From the NCBI RefSeq assembly GCF_029194005.1, contig NZ_JARFVA010000004.1, forward strand, positions 62,001 to 126,000: a DNA stretch of 64,000 nt, given 5' to 3'. The DNA is from Flagellimonas okinawensis. Its GTDB lineage: Bacteria; Bacteroidota; Bacteroidia; Flavobacteriales; Flavobacteriaceae. The stretch's first letter is position 1; every line of letters starts with the position of its first letter. Position numbers and translations under genes: made by a program. The notes under the pieces are model-generated. The model did not search any database and was not told where the DNA came from. It saw nothing but the letters and a program-made list of their open reading frames with translations. Below, piece after piece: positions 43,424 to 53,068 of this stretch.

Positions 43424-43864
43424 TTACTTTTTAAAGATGTATCTCGTGATAAAAATTCCTTGTCCATCGCCTTTTCCGGCCTCACTTTCAACTCCGCTTA
43501 CTACAAAGGCCAGTTCCCATCCGTTGGAAACCATATCATTGATCATGGAAGTGATCATGGCATCATTGGCCGCAATGTTCTGGAAACGGATTCCGCCGAT
43601 ATTGTAGAAGTTTAAAAGTTTCGTCTCTTCGAAGTTCTTTACTCTGATCTCACTCCTGCTGGATTTATTTCGAGAGTTGTCATCCTCCGTTTGGACACTG
43701 GTATATTCCTTGTAATCCTTGTCCTCAAGGGCATTGATGATTCGAGATCTTCCCAGTCCGTTGGGTACGATCGATTCCACACTGGTAATAACATGGTACT
43801 GCTGTGCACTCATGGTCAATGTAGCTGCAAAAAGCACTACTGTTGCCAAAACAAATTTTTTCAT
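43424..43864 (-). CDS. Small secreted protein of unknown function
   Basis: A 146-residue protein that I do not recognise. The signal peptide is MKKFVLATVVLFAATLTMSA, cut before QQYHVITSVES. The rest is polar (DDNSRNKSSRSEIRVKNFEE) and ends in a predicted alpha/beta part, MITSMINDMVSNGWELAFVV to FITRYIFKK, reminiscent of the short DUF4177-like fold in which a conserved Gly-Trp-Glu-Leu is followed by a strand. It is monocistronic, divergent from rsgA with 95 nt between starts, and shares a bidirectional terminator with the head-GIN gene. Confidence 0.75.
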   Translation of the reverse strand: MKKFVLATVVLFAATLTMSAQQYHVITSVESIVPNGLGRSRIINALEDKDYKEYTSVQTEDDNSRNKSSRSEIRVKNFEETKLLNFYNIGGIRFQNIAANDAMITSMINDMVSNGWELAFVVSGVESEAGKGDGQGIFITRYIFKK

Positions 43865-43959
43865 ACTACTTTAAGTTATTGATTGTTAAAACTCTTATTA
43901 AAGATATACAACGAAAAACAAGGAATATTGTTTCTTTGCAATCAAAATATAAACAAATA

Positions 43960-44898
43960 GTGAACGGAACTGTTTATAAATCAACTGGAAGCTGGTATAC
44001 CGTAAAGTCCTCGGATGGAGAATTTTACGAGTGTCGCATAAAAGGCAAGTTCCGTACCCAAGGAATAAAAAGCACGAATCCGGTTGCAGTGGGGGACCAT
44101 GTAGAGTTTAGTTTGGAAAATATTGGAGATGAAACGGTCGGTGTGATTTCTGAAATTGGGGAACGTAAAAACTATATTGTTCGTAAATCGGTGAAACTAT
44201 CCAAGCAAACCCACATCATCGCCTCTAACCTGGACCAAGTATTCTTATTGGTCACTTTGAACAACCCACCCACTTTTACAAGTTTTATAGACAGGTTTTT
44301 GGTTACAGCAGAGGCCTATGATATTCCTGTAGTGCTTCTTTTCAACAAAATGGATGTTTACGGGGATGAAGAAAGGTTTGAAGTGGATTATTTGATGGAC
44401 CTGTACACCAAGATTGGCTATAAATGTATACGAATAGAGGCCAAACAGGGGAAGAATGTTGATGAGGTAAGGGAACTGATGCTGGGCCGAACTAGTATGT
44501 TCGCTGGACATTCCGGAGTAGGAAAATCCACTTTGGTGAATGCGTTGGAACCCGGTCTTAGGTTAAGAACGGCAGAAATATCCGAGCAGCATATGCAAGG
44601 CCAGCATACCACAACTTTTGCGGAAATGTACGATCTTTCTTTTGATGCCCAGATCATAGATACACCAGGTATCAAGGGGTTTGGCATCGTGGACATGGAA
44701 AAACACGAGATAGGGGACTACTTTCCCGAGTTTTTCGCATTGAAATCGGAATGTAAGTTTAATAATTGCCTTCATTTGGATGAACCCAAGTGTGCTGTAA
44801 AGGAAGCATTGGAAAATGATGAAATCGCGGCAAGCCGATATCGTAGTTACGTTCAAATGTTAACAGGTGATGAAGATAATCCTTATAGGGAACGATAA
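43960..44898 (+). CDS. rsgA: Ribosome small subunit-dependent GTPase A
   Basis: A 312-residue circularly permuted GTPase that helps mature the 30S subunit. After an OB-fold (GTVYKSTGSWYTVKSSDGEF) come G4 (VLLFNKMDVYG), G5, then the P-loop FAGHSGVGKSTLVNAL and G3 IIDTPGIKGFGI, and a C-terminal zinc motif SECKFNNCLHLDEPKCAV. The GTG at 43960 is chosen because homology starts at NGTVYKS and a TTTCTTTG -7-like box lies at 43931, inside the longer frame that would start at 43843. It is followed directly by dtd with no gap. Confidence 0.92.
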   Translation: MNGTVYKSTGSWYTVKSSDGEFYECRIKGKFRTQGIKSTNPVAVGDHVEFSLENIGDETVGVISEIGERKNYIVRKSVKLSKQTHIIASNLDQVFLLVTLNNPPTFTSFIDRFLVTAEAYDIPVVLLFNKMDVYGDEERFEVDYLMDLYTKIGYKCIRIEAKQGKNVDEVRELMLGRTSMFAGHSGVGKSTLVNALEPGLRLRTAEISEQHMQGQHTTTFAEMYDLSFDAQIIDTPGIKGFGIVDMEKHEIGDYFPEFFALKSECKFNNCLHLDEPKCAVKEALENDEIAASRYRSYVQMLTGDEDNPYRER

Positions 44899-45351
44899 AT
44901 GAGAACAGTATTACAGAGAGTATCCAACGCCAGTGTAACCGTGGATGGTAAAGTAATTTCCTCCATGGATACTGGCCTTTTAGTGCTTTTGGGCATAGAA
45001 GATGCTGATACAAATGCGGATATAGACTGGTTGACCAATAAAATTTTAAACCTTCGGATTTTCAATGATGAAAATGAAGTGATGAACCATTCTGTCTTGG
45101 ATGTTGATGGAGATATTATCGTTGTCAGTCAATTTACCTTGCACGCATTAACCAAAAAGGGCAATCGGCCATCCTATATCAAAGCTGCCAAGCCTGATGT
45201 TGCGGTTCCCATGTATGAAGAGTTTATCGAGGTTTTGGAAAAAAAACTCGGCAAAAAAGTAGGGACGGGTATATTTGGTGCAGACATGAAAGTCGAACTA
45301 CTTAATGATGGTCCAGTGACCATTACCATGGATACAAAAAATAAGGAATAA
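44899..45351 (+). CDS. dtd: D-aminoacyl-tRNA deacylase
   Basis: A 150-residue enzyme that removes D-amino acids (and glycine mischarged to tRNA-Ala) from tRNA. It starts MRTVLQRVSNASVTVDG and has both family motifs: VVSQFTLHALTKKGNRPSY, which holds the SQFTL active-site segment, and LLNDGPVTITMD, which holds the cross-subunit Gly-cis-Pro. Length is standard. It begins 1 nt after rsgA and is in the same operon. Confidence 0.96.
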   Translation: MRTVLQRVSNASVTVDGKVISSMDTGLLVLLGIEDADTNADIDWLTNKILNLRIFNDENEVMNHSVLDVDGDIIVVSQFTLHALTKKGNRPSYIKAAKPDVAVPMYEEFIEVLEKKLGKKVGTGIFGADMKVELLNDGPVTITMDTKNKE

Positions 45352-45431
45352 TTACTTTTTGTCGAAAAAATTGTTTTAATTGTAGGAAATTGAGCACCTT
45401 GTTGCTGCACAACTAACCATTTCCTAAACGA

Positions 45432-47333
45432 ATGCGCTTATCTTTTTCGATTCTTCTTTTTCTCTGGGCTAGTATTACCTTTTCCCAAGAATATAGCTTT
45501 GATTCCATACCAAAGAAATTACTTGATAATGCAGATGCCGTTGTGCGTTTGGACAAGATGGATGTCGTTGTAACCGCAAGGGACCAAATGAAAATAAACG
45601 CGAAAAGGGTGGTCACTGTTCTCAATGAAAATGGCGATCGACTTGTTGAGGCATATACATACTATGAGAAGAAGGATAAGGTTGCCGAATTGGAGGCAGT
45701 GGTTTACAATTCCAAAGGGCAAGAGATAAAAAAGATCAAAAAGCGTGATTTTTTAGATCAAAGCGCTATAGGTGGGGGTACTTTATATTCCGATTCCAGG
45801 GTATTGATATTGAATTATACCCCAACCCAATATCCATATACTATAGAATTCACGAAAGAATATGTTACACCCAACACTGCTTTTGCTCCAAATTGGAGTT
45901 TTTTGGACAATTACAGAGTAAGTACGGAAAACAGTGAGTTCTCTTTTGTAGTGGAATGTGGAATTCCATTTAGGCATCAGGAAGAAAATTTTGGTCCCTA
46001 TAATATTGATGTGACTGAAATTACGAATGGGATTGTATACAAGGCCAAACATTTGGTCGCATTGGAGCGTGAACCTTTGTCTCCTTCGTTCCAGGATTTC
46101 ACCCCTATTGTTAAAGTCGCTCTTGACAAGTTTCATTTAGAGGGGGTAGATGGTGAAGCCACTACCTGGAAAGAGTTGGGAAGTTGGATCAACAATGAAT
46201 TGCTTTCTGGTAGGGATAAATTGGATGAAGCTACCATCGCACGGGCTAAACAATTAGTGGCAGGGTTGACCGATCCACTTGAAAAAACAAGGAAAATTTA
46301 TAATTATGTACAAGAAAATACAAGGTACATAAGTGTACAATTGGGCATAGGGGGGTGGATGCCGATAAGTGCTTCTGATGTTGATCGTGTCAAATATGGC
46401 GACTGTAAAGGACTTACCAATTATACCAAGGCCTTATTGGATGCGGTGGGTGTAGACTCCTATTATACGGTGGTAAATGCCGGAAGTCAACAAGTAAACT
46501 TAGATCCCAATTTTCCTTCGATGCAGGGCAACCACGTGTTTTTGAACGTTCCTTTGGAAGGCTCTGACATATGGTTGGAGTGCACAAGCCAAACTACTCC
46601 GGTAAATCATCTAGGTACGTTTACAGATAATAGAAATGTCTTGAAGGTCACACCCCAGGGAGGTGAACTGGTCCGGACCAAAAAGTATAGGGATGAGGAC
46701 AATTATCAATTTACAGCTGCGGAATTCAAGGTTGGAATTGATAAAAAAATCAGTGGTAAAGTAAAAATAGTTTCCAAGGGTACCCAGTATGATAATAAAT
46801 ATTGGCGGGCAAACAATACCCGATCGGAACAAGAGGAATTTTATAAAGGATATTGGAATTATGTACAGAATATTAGTTTGGGCAACGTTGATTTCCATAA
46901 CGATGTAGATAATATTGAGTTTGTGGAGGAAGTTGAGTTTAGCGCGGAGAATTATCTTTCGAGTGCTGGGGATAAATTACTATTGGCCCCCAATTTGTCG
47001 AACAGAAACTTGGGTGTGCCCGATAGATCTAGAAATAGGAAACTGCCCTTGTTGATCAGGCGCGGTTATTTGGATGAGGACGAGTTCATAATACACCTTC
47101 CTGACGGATACTTACCAGAAACTTGGATGCTACCGGTAAAGGAAGAAACCAAGTTTGGTTCTTATGCCATATCAATTGAGTCCAAAGAGCCGGGAGTAAT
47201 CCTTTACAAAAGGAGGCTTCTTATAAAATCCGGTCAATACCCAAAAGAAGACTATAAACTATATCGTGATTTTCGAAAGAAAGTTGCCAGATATGATAAT
47301 GCCAAAATTGTTTTAACTAGAAAAGAGTCATGA
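45432..47333 (+). CDS. DUF3857/transglutaminase-like protein, catalytic residues present
   Basis: A 633-residue exported protein with signal peptide MRLSFSILLFLWASITFSQ. DUF3857 occupies roughly residues 40-215, with IEFTKEYVTPN and the paired beta-strand pattern of the family. A transglutaminase-like core follows (VQENTRYISVQLGIGGWMPI) with Cys325 in YGDCKGLTNYTKALL and His368 in GNHVFLNVPLEG, and an acidic residue in WLECTSQT. The last quarter is a second DUF-type beta region. A cysteine peptidase or amide-forming activity on surface or periplasmic proteins is possible, but no substrate is known. It is the first of three tandem paralogues and overlaps the next by 4 nt. Confidence 0.87.
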   Translation: MRLSFSILLFLWASITFSQEYSFDSIPKKLLDNADAVVRLDKMDVVVTARDQMKINAKRVVTVLNENGDRLVEAYTYYEKKDKVAELEAVVYNSKGQEIKKIKKRDFLDQSAIGGGTLYSDSRVLILNYTPTQYPYTIEFTKEYVTPNTAFAPNWSFLDNYRVSTENSEFSFVVECGIPFRHQEENFGPYNIDVTEITNGIVYKAKHLVALEREPLSPSFQDFTPIVKVALDKFHLEGVDGEATTWKELGSWINNELLSGRDKLDEATIARAKQLVAGLTDPLEKTRKIYNYVQENTRYISVQLGIGGWMPISASDVDRVKYGDCKGLTNYTKALLDAVGVDSYYTVVNAGSQQVNLDPNFPSMQGNHVFLNVPLEGSDIWLECTSQTTPVNHLGTFTDNRNVLKVTPQGGELVRTKKYRDEDNYQFTAAEFKVGIDKKISGKVKIVSKGTQYDNKYWRANNTRSEQEEFYKGYWNYVQNISLGNVDFHNDVDNIEFVEEVEFSAENYLSSAGDKLLLAPNLSNRNLGVPDRSRNRKLPLLIRRGYLDEDEFIIHLPDGYLPETWMLPVKEETKFGSYAISIESKEPGVILYKRRLLIKSGQYPKEDYKLYRDFRKKVARYDNAKIVLTRKES

Positions 47334-49339
47334 GATTAGGTCTGTTTTTATTGTTCTTGTTTGTTCAGCAGGTTGCTAGTTCCAATCAAATTAAGTTTGG
47401 AAAGGTTTCCAAGGAAGAAGTCGCTTCTGTGCAGCACGAAAATTTCCCAGAAGCCAATGCGGCGATATTGTATAAAAATGAGTGGGTCCGTTACGAATAT
47501 CAATATCAAATCGGTTGGTCCGTGATCAGGGAGGTACATTATAGAATAAAAATTTACAATAAAGAAGGCTTTGATTGGGCAACTTTACAGGTTCCGTTAT
47601 ATGCTGCCAGTGGAAACAAGGAGGAAATTTCCGGGGTAAAAGGTTTCACCTTCAATATGGAAAACGGAAAAGTAGTGAGTCAAAAACTAAGGAATGATGG
47701 AGTATTTGAAGAAGAGGTCAACAAGTATAGGAACAAAGCCTCTATAACCATGCCAGAGGTCAAGGAAGGAAGTGTGTTGGATATCGAGTACAAAATTATC
47801 TCGCCTTTGTACTGGCATATTGATGAGTTTAAGCTCCAGTACGATATTCCAGTTGACCAGGCACAAGTACGGTTGGAAATTCCAGAATATTTTATCTTCA
47901 AGCAGTACAGTAAAGGCTTTCATAATATAGATTTTTCCCAGACCAGGGAAAATAGGTCTATTAATGTTTCTTATAGAAGTTCTGATGAAATGGGCCGTTT
48001 GGGCAGTACAAGCCGTAAAAACGGAACACTTGAGTTTTTTGAAAATATTTACAATATAGAAGCTTCCAACCTTCCTCCACTATTGGATGAAAAATACACT
48101 AGCAATATCGACAATTTTAGGGTTGCCGTGAATTTTGAACTAGCTTCCACACGTTTTCCCAACCAACCTTTTAAGAATTATAGCTTAACCTGGGAAGATG
48201 TTGCAAAATCAATATATGAATATGATGATTTCGGGGGAGAATTGAACAAACAGAATTATTTCGATGACGATATTGACCAACTGATTTCAGGTTTAACTTC
48301 GAATGAAGAGAAAGCTATGGCTATTTTCCATTACGTCAAATCTAAAATGAACTGGGATGGGTACACCGGTGTCGGGTGTAGTGACCAAGGTGTTAGACGT
48401 GCATATAAGGAGGGAACCGGAAATGTAGCGGAAATCAACTTGATGCTCACTTCAATGTTTAAGTATGCAGGTTTAAATGCAAACCCTATCTTGGTGAGTA
48501 CACGATCTCATGGAATACCTTTATTTCCTACGAGCGATGGTTTCAACTATGTAGTTGCGGGACTTCAAATACAAAATGATCTTGTTTTGTTTGATGCCAC
48601 GGAAAAAAATGCTTTTCCCGATGTACTACCAATGCGTGCTTTGAATTGGTTTGGAAGATTAATTCGTGAGGACGGTAGCTCCAGCCAAGTAAATTTAATG
48701 CCGAAGACCAAATCCTTGGATGCCATAATGATGAGTGTGGAATTAAACGAGGATGGTTCCATTAATGGACGGTATAGACAGCAATATACAGCGAATAACG
48801 CCTTTGTTTTTAGAAATAACTATGATAAAGGATCAGAGGACTCCTTTTTGGATGCACTGGAAAAAAGACATGGTGATTTGGAAATCTCAGAATATGAAGT
48901 GATCAATGCGGAAGACCCTGCCAAACCGGTAGTGCAATCATTTAATTATAGTAAAGAGGCGGCTTTTGAGGAAGTTGCAGGTAAACTATATCTTTCACCT
49001 CTTTTTCACCTGACCACTAGGGAGAATCCATTTAAAACGGAAAAAAGAGCATTTCCAGTAGATTATGGTTATCCTTGGGAAGACAAGTATATTATCAATA
49101 TAAATGTTCCGGAGGGCTATGTGGTCGAATCTATTCCGGAGCCCATAGCCGTTGCACTTCCGGATAATATGGGGCAGTTTAAATACAACATATCCGCAAA
49201 TAACAATGTCATAAGTGCCCGTATAGAGACAGCATTCAACAATCCTGTGATTCCAGCTCATTATTATGGCGATCTGAAGGAATTTTACCGTCATATTATC
49301 GAGAAGGAATCACAGAAAATAGTCTTGACAAAATCATAG
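47330..49339 (+). CDS. DUF3857/transglutaminase-fold protein, catalytic Cys and His missing
   Basis: A 669-residue paralogue with signal peptide MRLGLFLLFLFVQQVASS. DUF3857 covers about residues 50-215 (EVKEGSVLDIEYKIISPLYW). In the transglutaminase fold the Cys is replaced by Val366 (GTGNVAEINLMLTSMF) and the His by Tyr (DGFNYVVAGLQIQND); the acidic position is kept in VLFDATEKNAFP. The fold is therefore probably used for binding rather than catalysis. KSKMNWDGYTGVGCSDQGVR takes the place of the strand before the site. It overlaps the first paralogue by 4 nt and is 10 nt before the third. Confidence 0.87.
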   Translation: MRLGLFLLFLFVQQVASSNQIKFGKVSKEEVASVQHENFPEANAAILYKNEWVRYEYQYQIGWSVIREVHYRIKIYNKEGFDWATLQVPLYAASGNKEEISGVKGFTFNMENGKVVSQKLRNDGVFEEEVNKYRNKASITMPEVKEGSVLDIEYKIISPLYWHIDEFKLQYDIPVDQAQVRLEIPEYFIFKQYSKGFHNIDFSQTRENRSINVSYRSSDEMGRLGSTSRKNGTLEFFENIYNIEASNLPPLLDEKYTSNIDNFRVAVNFELASTRFPNQPFKNYSLTWEDVAKSIYEYDDFGGELNKQNYFDDDIDQLISGLTSNEEKAMAIFHYVKSKMNWDGYTGVGCSDQGVRRAYKEGTGNVAEINLMLTSMFKYAGLNANPILVSTRSHGIPLFPTSDGFNYVVAGLQIQNDLVLFDATEKNAFPDVLPMRALNWFGRLIREDGSSSQVNLMPKTKSLDAIMMSVELNEDGSINGRYRQQYTANNAFVFRNNYDKGSEDSFLDALEKRHGDLEISEYEVINAEDPAKPVVQSFNYSKEAAFEEVAGKLYLSPLFHLTTRENPFKTEKRAFPVDYGYPWEDKYIININVPEGYVVESIPEPIAVALPDNMGQFKYNISANNNVISARIETAFNNPVIPAHYYGDLKEFYRHIIEKESQKIVLTKS

Positions 49340-49349
49340 TGGACTTGGA

Positions 49350-51311
49350 ATGAAAAGAATCCTGTTGTTCCTTGTTTTAGTAAACAGTATTTTGGCAATC
49401 GGTCAAGATCTCGAATTTGGGGAACTTTCAATTATTGAGTCTGAATTTAGGAATTATGACAAGGATACCACCGCCCATGCAATTTACCTTTACGAAAAAG
49501 GGGAAAATTATTTTGAGGTAAGGAGAAACTATGTTTGGTTGATTACTACATACCATGCCAAGATAAAAATATTGGACAAGGAGGGTTTTTCCGAAGCAGA
49601 TATTACCATACCCTATTATCATTCGGATGGGAAGACTGAAAGGGTGAACGATATAAAGGCAATATCACATACCAATGGGGTTAAGTACAATGTGATGGAT
49701 AGCAATATTTATGATGTTGAGGTCAGTGAAAGATGGTCGGAAAAAAGGTTTACTTTTTCGAATGTGCAAGAAGGATCTGTTTTAGAATACACTTATGAAG
49801 TCCAGTCGCCTTTTTTCTACAATCTTCACGGATGGGAATTCCAAGATCACATACCCAAACTATACACGGAGTACAACGCTAAAATACCCGGGAATTATCG
49901 GTATAACAGGTCGCTTTTAGGAAATTTGGCATTGAACGTAAACGATGCCACCATTAAGTCCAATTGTTTTAGCATACCCGGTGTTTCAGCAGAGGCCGAT
50001 TGTGAAGTGTTGAAGTATGTGATGAAGGATGTGCCCGCTTTCAAAGGCGATGAAGAATATATGCTGGCCCCGTCCAATTACAGGTCCAGATTGGAGTTTG
50101 AGCTATCCGAGTTTGAAGGATTTGATGGGAGAAGGGAGAAATTTACCAAATCATGGAAAGATGTTGACAAAGAGTTTCGAACAGATCGGGATATCGGAGG
50201 GCAGCTCCGTAAAAAGAACTATTTTGAACGAAATCTTCCATTAGAACTCATTACTGGAAAGGAAGATGATCTGACCAGGGCCGTGAACCTCTACAACTTT
50301 GTCAAGTCCCACTACCGCTGGAACGGAAAGTATGGCATTTTTAGGGATAATAATGTAAAAAAGGCATTCGACGAGGCTATTGGCAATGTAGCGGAAATTA
50401 ATATCACGTTGATCAATTTGCTAAATGCATCAGGTATTGATGCTGATCTTATGCTTTTATCGACCAGAATGCATGGTTTGCCCAAGAAATCACATCCCAT
50501 AATGTCCGACTTTAATTATGTCATCGCGAAATTGGAAATTGAGGGAACCACTTATTTATTGGACGCCACTGAGAAGGAGCTGCCCTTTGGAATGCTGCCA
50601 TATCGTTGTTTAAACTATTATGGCAGGGTAATGGACCTGGATGGAGCTAGTTATTGGTATGACATTGCACCAGAGAAATTAAATGTCAGGTCAATTAGGG
50701 TTCAGGTTGAACTGGATGTCGAGAATGGGTTGGTCACTGGGGTCTGCGATGAAACTTCGCTGGGATATGATGCTTATTTTAAAAGAAGTAAGATAGCTTC
50801 ATTGTCCAAAGAGGAATATTTAGAAGAAATTGAGAAGGAGAATATGGATGGTTTTTTTGTAAAGGAATATGAAATCGTCAGGGAAAAATCAAACGAAAAA
50901 AGTTTGGTTGAACATTTTTCTTTTGAATTGGAAAATCTGGAGCCGACCGGTACTATTTATTTTAATCCTTTTTTAATTCGGTTCTTTAAGAATAATCCTT
51001 TTAAAGCTGAAAAAAGGAGTTATCCTGTCGATTTTGGTTACTCGAAGAGGTTTGATTATATGGCCAGTATCGAGATTCCTGAAGGATATTTGGTGAAAGA
51101 TTTACCAGAATCCATAAATATGGCATTACCGGATGGAAGCGGAATATTGCGTTTCAATACTAACGAGATACAAGGCAAGGTTATGGTAGTTTTTTCATTA
51201 CAACTGAAGTCTGCCCACTATAAAAGTGCCGGATACCACTATATAAAGGAATTATTTCGCAATGCGGTCGCCAGCCAAAATCAAAGCTATATAGTTCTTG
51301 AAAAGGAATGA
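49350..51311 (+). CDS. DUF3857/transglutaminase-fold protein, catalytic Cys and His missing (second)
   Basis: A 653-residue paralogue with signal peptide MKRILLFLVLVNSILAIGQ. It closely follows the second copy: NVQEGSVLEYTYEVQSPFFY in DUF3857, then KSHYRWNGKYGIFRDNNVKK, Val347 in AIGNVAEINITLINLL where Cys is expected, Tyr in SDFNYVIAKLEIEG where His is expected, and YLLDATEKELPFGMLPYR. Copies two and three share GNVAEIN and FNYV, so they split from one inactive ancestor or are under the same constraint. Function is unknown. It ends 12 nt before the -7 box of the next gene. Confidence 0.87.
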   Translation: MKRILLFLVLVNSILAIGQDLEFGELSIIESEFRNYDKDTTAHAIYLYEKGENYFEVRRNYVWLITTYHAKIKILDKEGFSEADITIPYYHSDGKTERVNDIKAISHTNGVKYNVMDSNIYDVEVSERWSEKRFTFSNVQEGSVLEYTYEVQSPFFYNLHGWEFQDHIPKLYTEYNAKIPGNYRYNRSLLGNLALNVNDATIKSNCFSIPGVSAEADCEVLKYVMKDVPAFKGDEEYMLAPSNYRSRLEFELSEFEGFDGRREKFTKSWKDVDKEFRTDRDIGGQLRKKNYFERNLPLELITGKEDDLTRAVNLYNFVKSHYRWNGKYGIFRDNNVKKAFDEAIGNVAEINITLINLLNASGIDADLMLLSTRMHGLPKKSHPIMSDFNYVIAKLEIEGTTYLLDATEKELPFGMLPYRCLNYYGRVMDLDGASYWYDIAPEKLNVRSIRVQVELDVENGLVTGVCDETSLGYDAYFKRSKIASLSKEEYLEEIEKENMDGFFVKEYEIVREKSNEKSLVEHFSFELENLEPTGTIYFNPFLIRFFKNNPFKAEKRSYPVDFGYSKRFDYMASIEIPEGYLVKDLPESINMALPDGSGILRFNTNEIQGKVMVVFSLQLKSAHYKSAGYHYIKELFRNAVASQNQSYIVLEKE

Positions 51312-51323
51312 TGCTGTTCTGCT

Positions 51324-51331
51324 TATCTTTG
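51324..51331 (+). promoter_or_regulatory. -7 promoter box of the MazG-like gene
   Basis: TATCTTTG is a perfect TAnnTTTG match placed inside the longer open frame that would begin at 51308. It sets the start of the gene at the GTG at 51356. Confidence 0.65.
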
Positions 51332-51355
51332 TCTCAAAACACAAATACAGTTAAG

Positions 51356-51682
51356 GTGAACATTGAAAACGCACAAAAAGCCGTAGACGAGTGGATCAAG
51401 AACCATGGCGTCCGTTATTTTAACGAACTCACCAATATGGCCCAACTTACCGAAGAGGTAGGCGAGGTAGCACGTATTATCGCAAGGCGCTACGGGGAAC
51501 AGAGTGAAAAGGAATCGGATAAGGCCAAGGACTTGGGCGAAGAGCTCGCAGATGTGGTTTTTGTAGTTCTTTGTTTGGCAAACCAAACCGGAATTGACCT
51601 ACAAGAAGCTTTCGATAAAAAATTGGATTTGAAGACCAAACGCGACCATGACCGTCATCAAAATAACAAAAAGCTCAAATAA
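51356..51682 (+). CDS. MazG-like nucleotide pyrophosphohydrolase
   Basis: A 108-residue all-alpha NTP pyrophosphohydrolase of the MazG/dUTPase superfamily. The acidic metal-binding helices read LTEEVGEVARIIARRYGEQ and DLGEELADVVFVVLCLANQ (E-x2-E and E-x2-D patterns), as in RS21-C6/MazG-like house-cleaning enzymes. It starts at GTG 51356 (VNIENAQKAVDEWI), since the promoter box lies upstream within the longer frame. The final residues are basic (KTKRDHDRHQNNKKLK). It precedes aroA, from which a small hairpin and a new promoter separate it. Confidence 0.86.
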   Translation: MNIENAQKAVDEWIKNHGVRYFNELTNMAQLTEEVGEVARIIARRYGEQSEKESDKAKDLGEELADVVFVVLCLANQTGIDLQEAFDKKLDLKTKRDHDRHQNNKKLK

Positions 51683-51690
51683 AGTTGTTT

Positions 51691-51718
51691 GCCTAAAGGG
51701 TCGTTAGGCCTGTTTTTT
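51691..51718 (+). terminator. Probable terminator between mazG-like gene and aroA
   Basis: GCCTAA pairs with TTAGGC around a 7-nt loop, followed after CTG by six T residues. The stem is short. Confidence 0.55.
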
Positions 51719-51719
51719 C

Positions 51720-51727
51720 TAGTTTTG
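51720..51727 (+). promoter_or_regulatory. -7 promoter box of aroA
   Basis: TAGTTTTG is a perfect TAnnTTTG match 24 nt before the TTG start. It excludes the upstream TTG at 51689 as a start. Confidence 0.65.
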
Positions 51728-51751
51728 ACAATTCATTCAAACCGCAAAGAT

Positions 51752-52981
51752 TTGAGACTCCAGCTTACCTCGCCCAGCGATAATAAAATACAAAGGACAA
51801 TTGCGATTACCGGTTCCAAAAGTGAAACCAACCGCTCACTTTTGTTACAGGCCCTTTTTCCGAATATCAAGATTGAGAACCTTTCCAATTCAGATGATGG
51901 GGAGGTGATGCAAAAGGGATTGCAAAAATCAACGGGTGTGGTGGATATTCATCATGCTGGAACAGCCATGAGATTTTTAACGGCATATTTTGCCTCACAA
52001 GAGGGAAAGCAAGTCACGCTCACGGGGTCTAATCGAATGCAGGAACGCCCGATTAAAATTCTAGTGGAAGCGCTACAATCACTTGGTGCCGATATTCAAT
52101 ACGAAAAAGAAGCAGGGTATCCACCCCTAAAAATAACAGGCAAGAAACTCGAAAAAAGTAAAGTTTCATTGCCCGCGAACATCAGTAGCCAATATATTTC
52201 CGCATTGTTGTTGATAGCGCCTAGTTTGGAAAATGGCCTTGAATTGGAGCTGATAGGTAAGATTACATCCGTTCCCTACATAAAAATGACCTTGGCGCTC
52301 TTGGAGCAAATAGGAGTACCATCTTCTTTTGAAGGGAACATTATTAAAGTTGCACCCAAGGCTACGGTAAAGGCGACTACTTTAGTGGTAGAGTCGGATT
52401 GGAGCTCGGCGAGTTATTTTTACAGTATCGTCGCCCTGTGCGAGGTGGGTACGGAAATACAATTGTCGTCCTACAAACAAAATTCACTGCAAGGGGATAG
52501 TGTTTTGGCCGACATCTATAAGGATTTTGGAGTAGAGACCACGTTTGCAAACAATAGTATTCGCCTCAAAAAAATAGGAGGAGCAAAGTCTGACCATTTG
52601 GAATATGACCTGTCCAATGCCCCGGATATTGCGCAAACCATTGCCGTGACCTGCCTTGGATTGTGCATTGGCTGTCATTTAACGGGACTGCACACACTTC
52701 CAATTAAGGAGACCGATCGCTTGGCAGCATTGCAAACCGAGCTGGGCAAGTTTGGCGGCAACGTTGATATCGACTCGGAAAGTTTAACGCTAACGGAACA
52801 GTCCCAGCTGAATAGCAATGTTTCTGTTGATACCTACAACGATCACAGAATGGCCATGGCCTTTGGCCCATTGGCACTAAAAATAGGATTTGTGGTCAAT
52901 GATGCCGAGGTCGTATCCAAGTCATACCCCGATTTTTGGAGCGATTTAAAAGCGCTTGGGTTTGTTGTGGAGGAACTGTAA
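51752..52981 (+). CDS. aroA: 3-phosphoshikimate 1-carboxyvinyltransferase (EPSP synthase)
   Basis: A 409-residue enzyme that joins phosphoenolpyruvate to shikimate 3-phosphate in the shikimate pathway. The first motif is AITGSKSETNRSLLLQALF; others are HHAGTAMRFLTAYFAS, GSNRMQERPIKILVEAL, SSQYISALLLIAPSL, ESDWSSASYFYSIVALCE and KETDRLAALQTELGKFGG, with DTYNDHRMAMAFGPLAL near the end. The TTG at 51752 (RLQLTSPSD follows) is set by the promoter box upstream. It is separate from the aromatic operon at 38.6-42.5 kb. Confidence 0.94.
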   Translation: MRLQLTSPSDNKIQRTIAITGSKSETNRSLLLQALFPNIKIENLSNSDDGEVMQKGLQKSTGVVDIHHAGTAMRFLTAYFASQEGKQVTLTGSNRMQERPIKILVEALQSLGADIQYEKEAGYPPLKITGKKLEKSKVSLPANISSQYISALLLIAPSLENGLELELIGKITSVPYIKMTLALLEQIGVPSSFEGNIIKVAPKATVKATTLVVESDWSSASYFYSIVALCEVGTEIQLSSYKQNSLQGDSVLADIYKDFGVETTFANNSIRLKKIGGAKSDHLEYDLSNAPDIAQTIAVTCLGLCIGCHLTGLHTLPIKETDRLAALQTELGKFGGNVDIDSESLTLTEQSQLNSNVSVDTYNDHRMAMAFGPLALKIGFVVNDAEVVSKSYPDFWSDLKALGFVVEEL

Positions 52982-53004
52982 TTCACATTTAATCATCAAA
53001 TTAC

Positions 53005-53036
53005 TTGACATCCGCTATTGGTAGGTTGTATATTTG
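53005..53036 (+). promoter_or_regulatory. Promoter of queA
   Basis: TTG (53005-53007), a 21-nt spacer and TATATTTG (53029-53036) match the full Bacteroidota consensus. The box lies inside a longer frame that could begin at 53018, so the ATG at 53069 is the start. Confidence 0.75.
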
Positions 53037-53068
53037 CCCCTCTTTTAAAAAATCGAAAAAAAGTCCAC

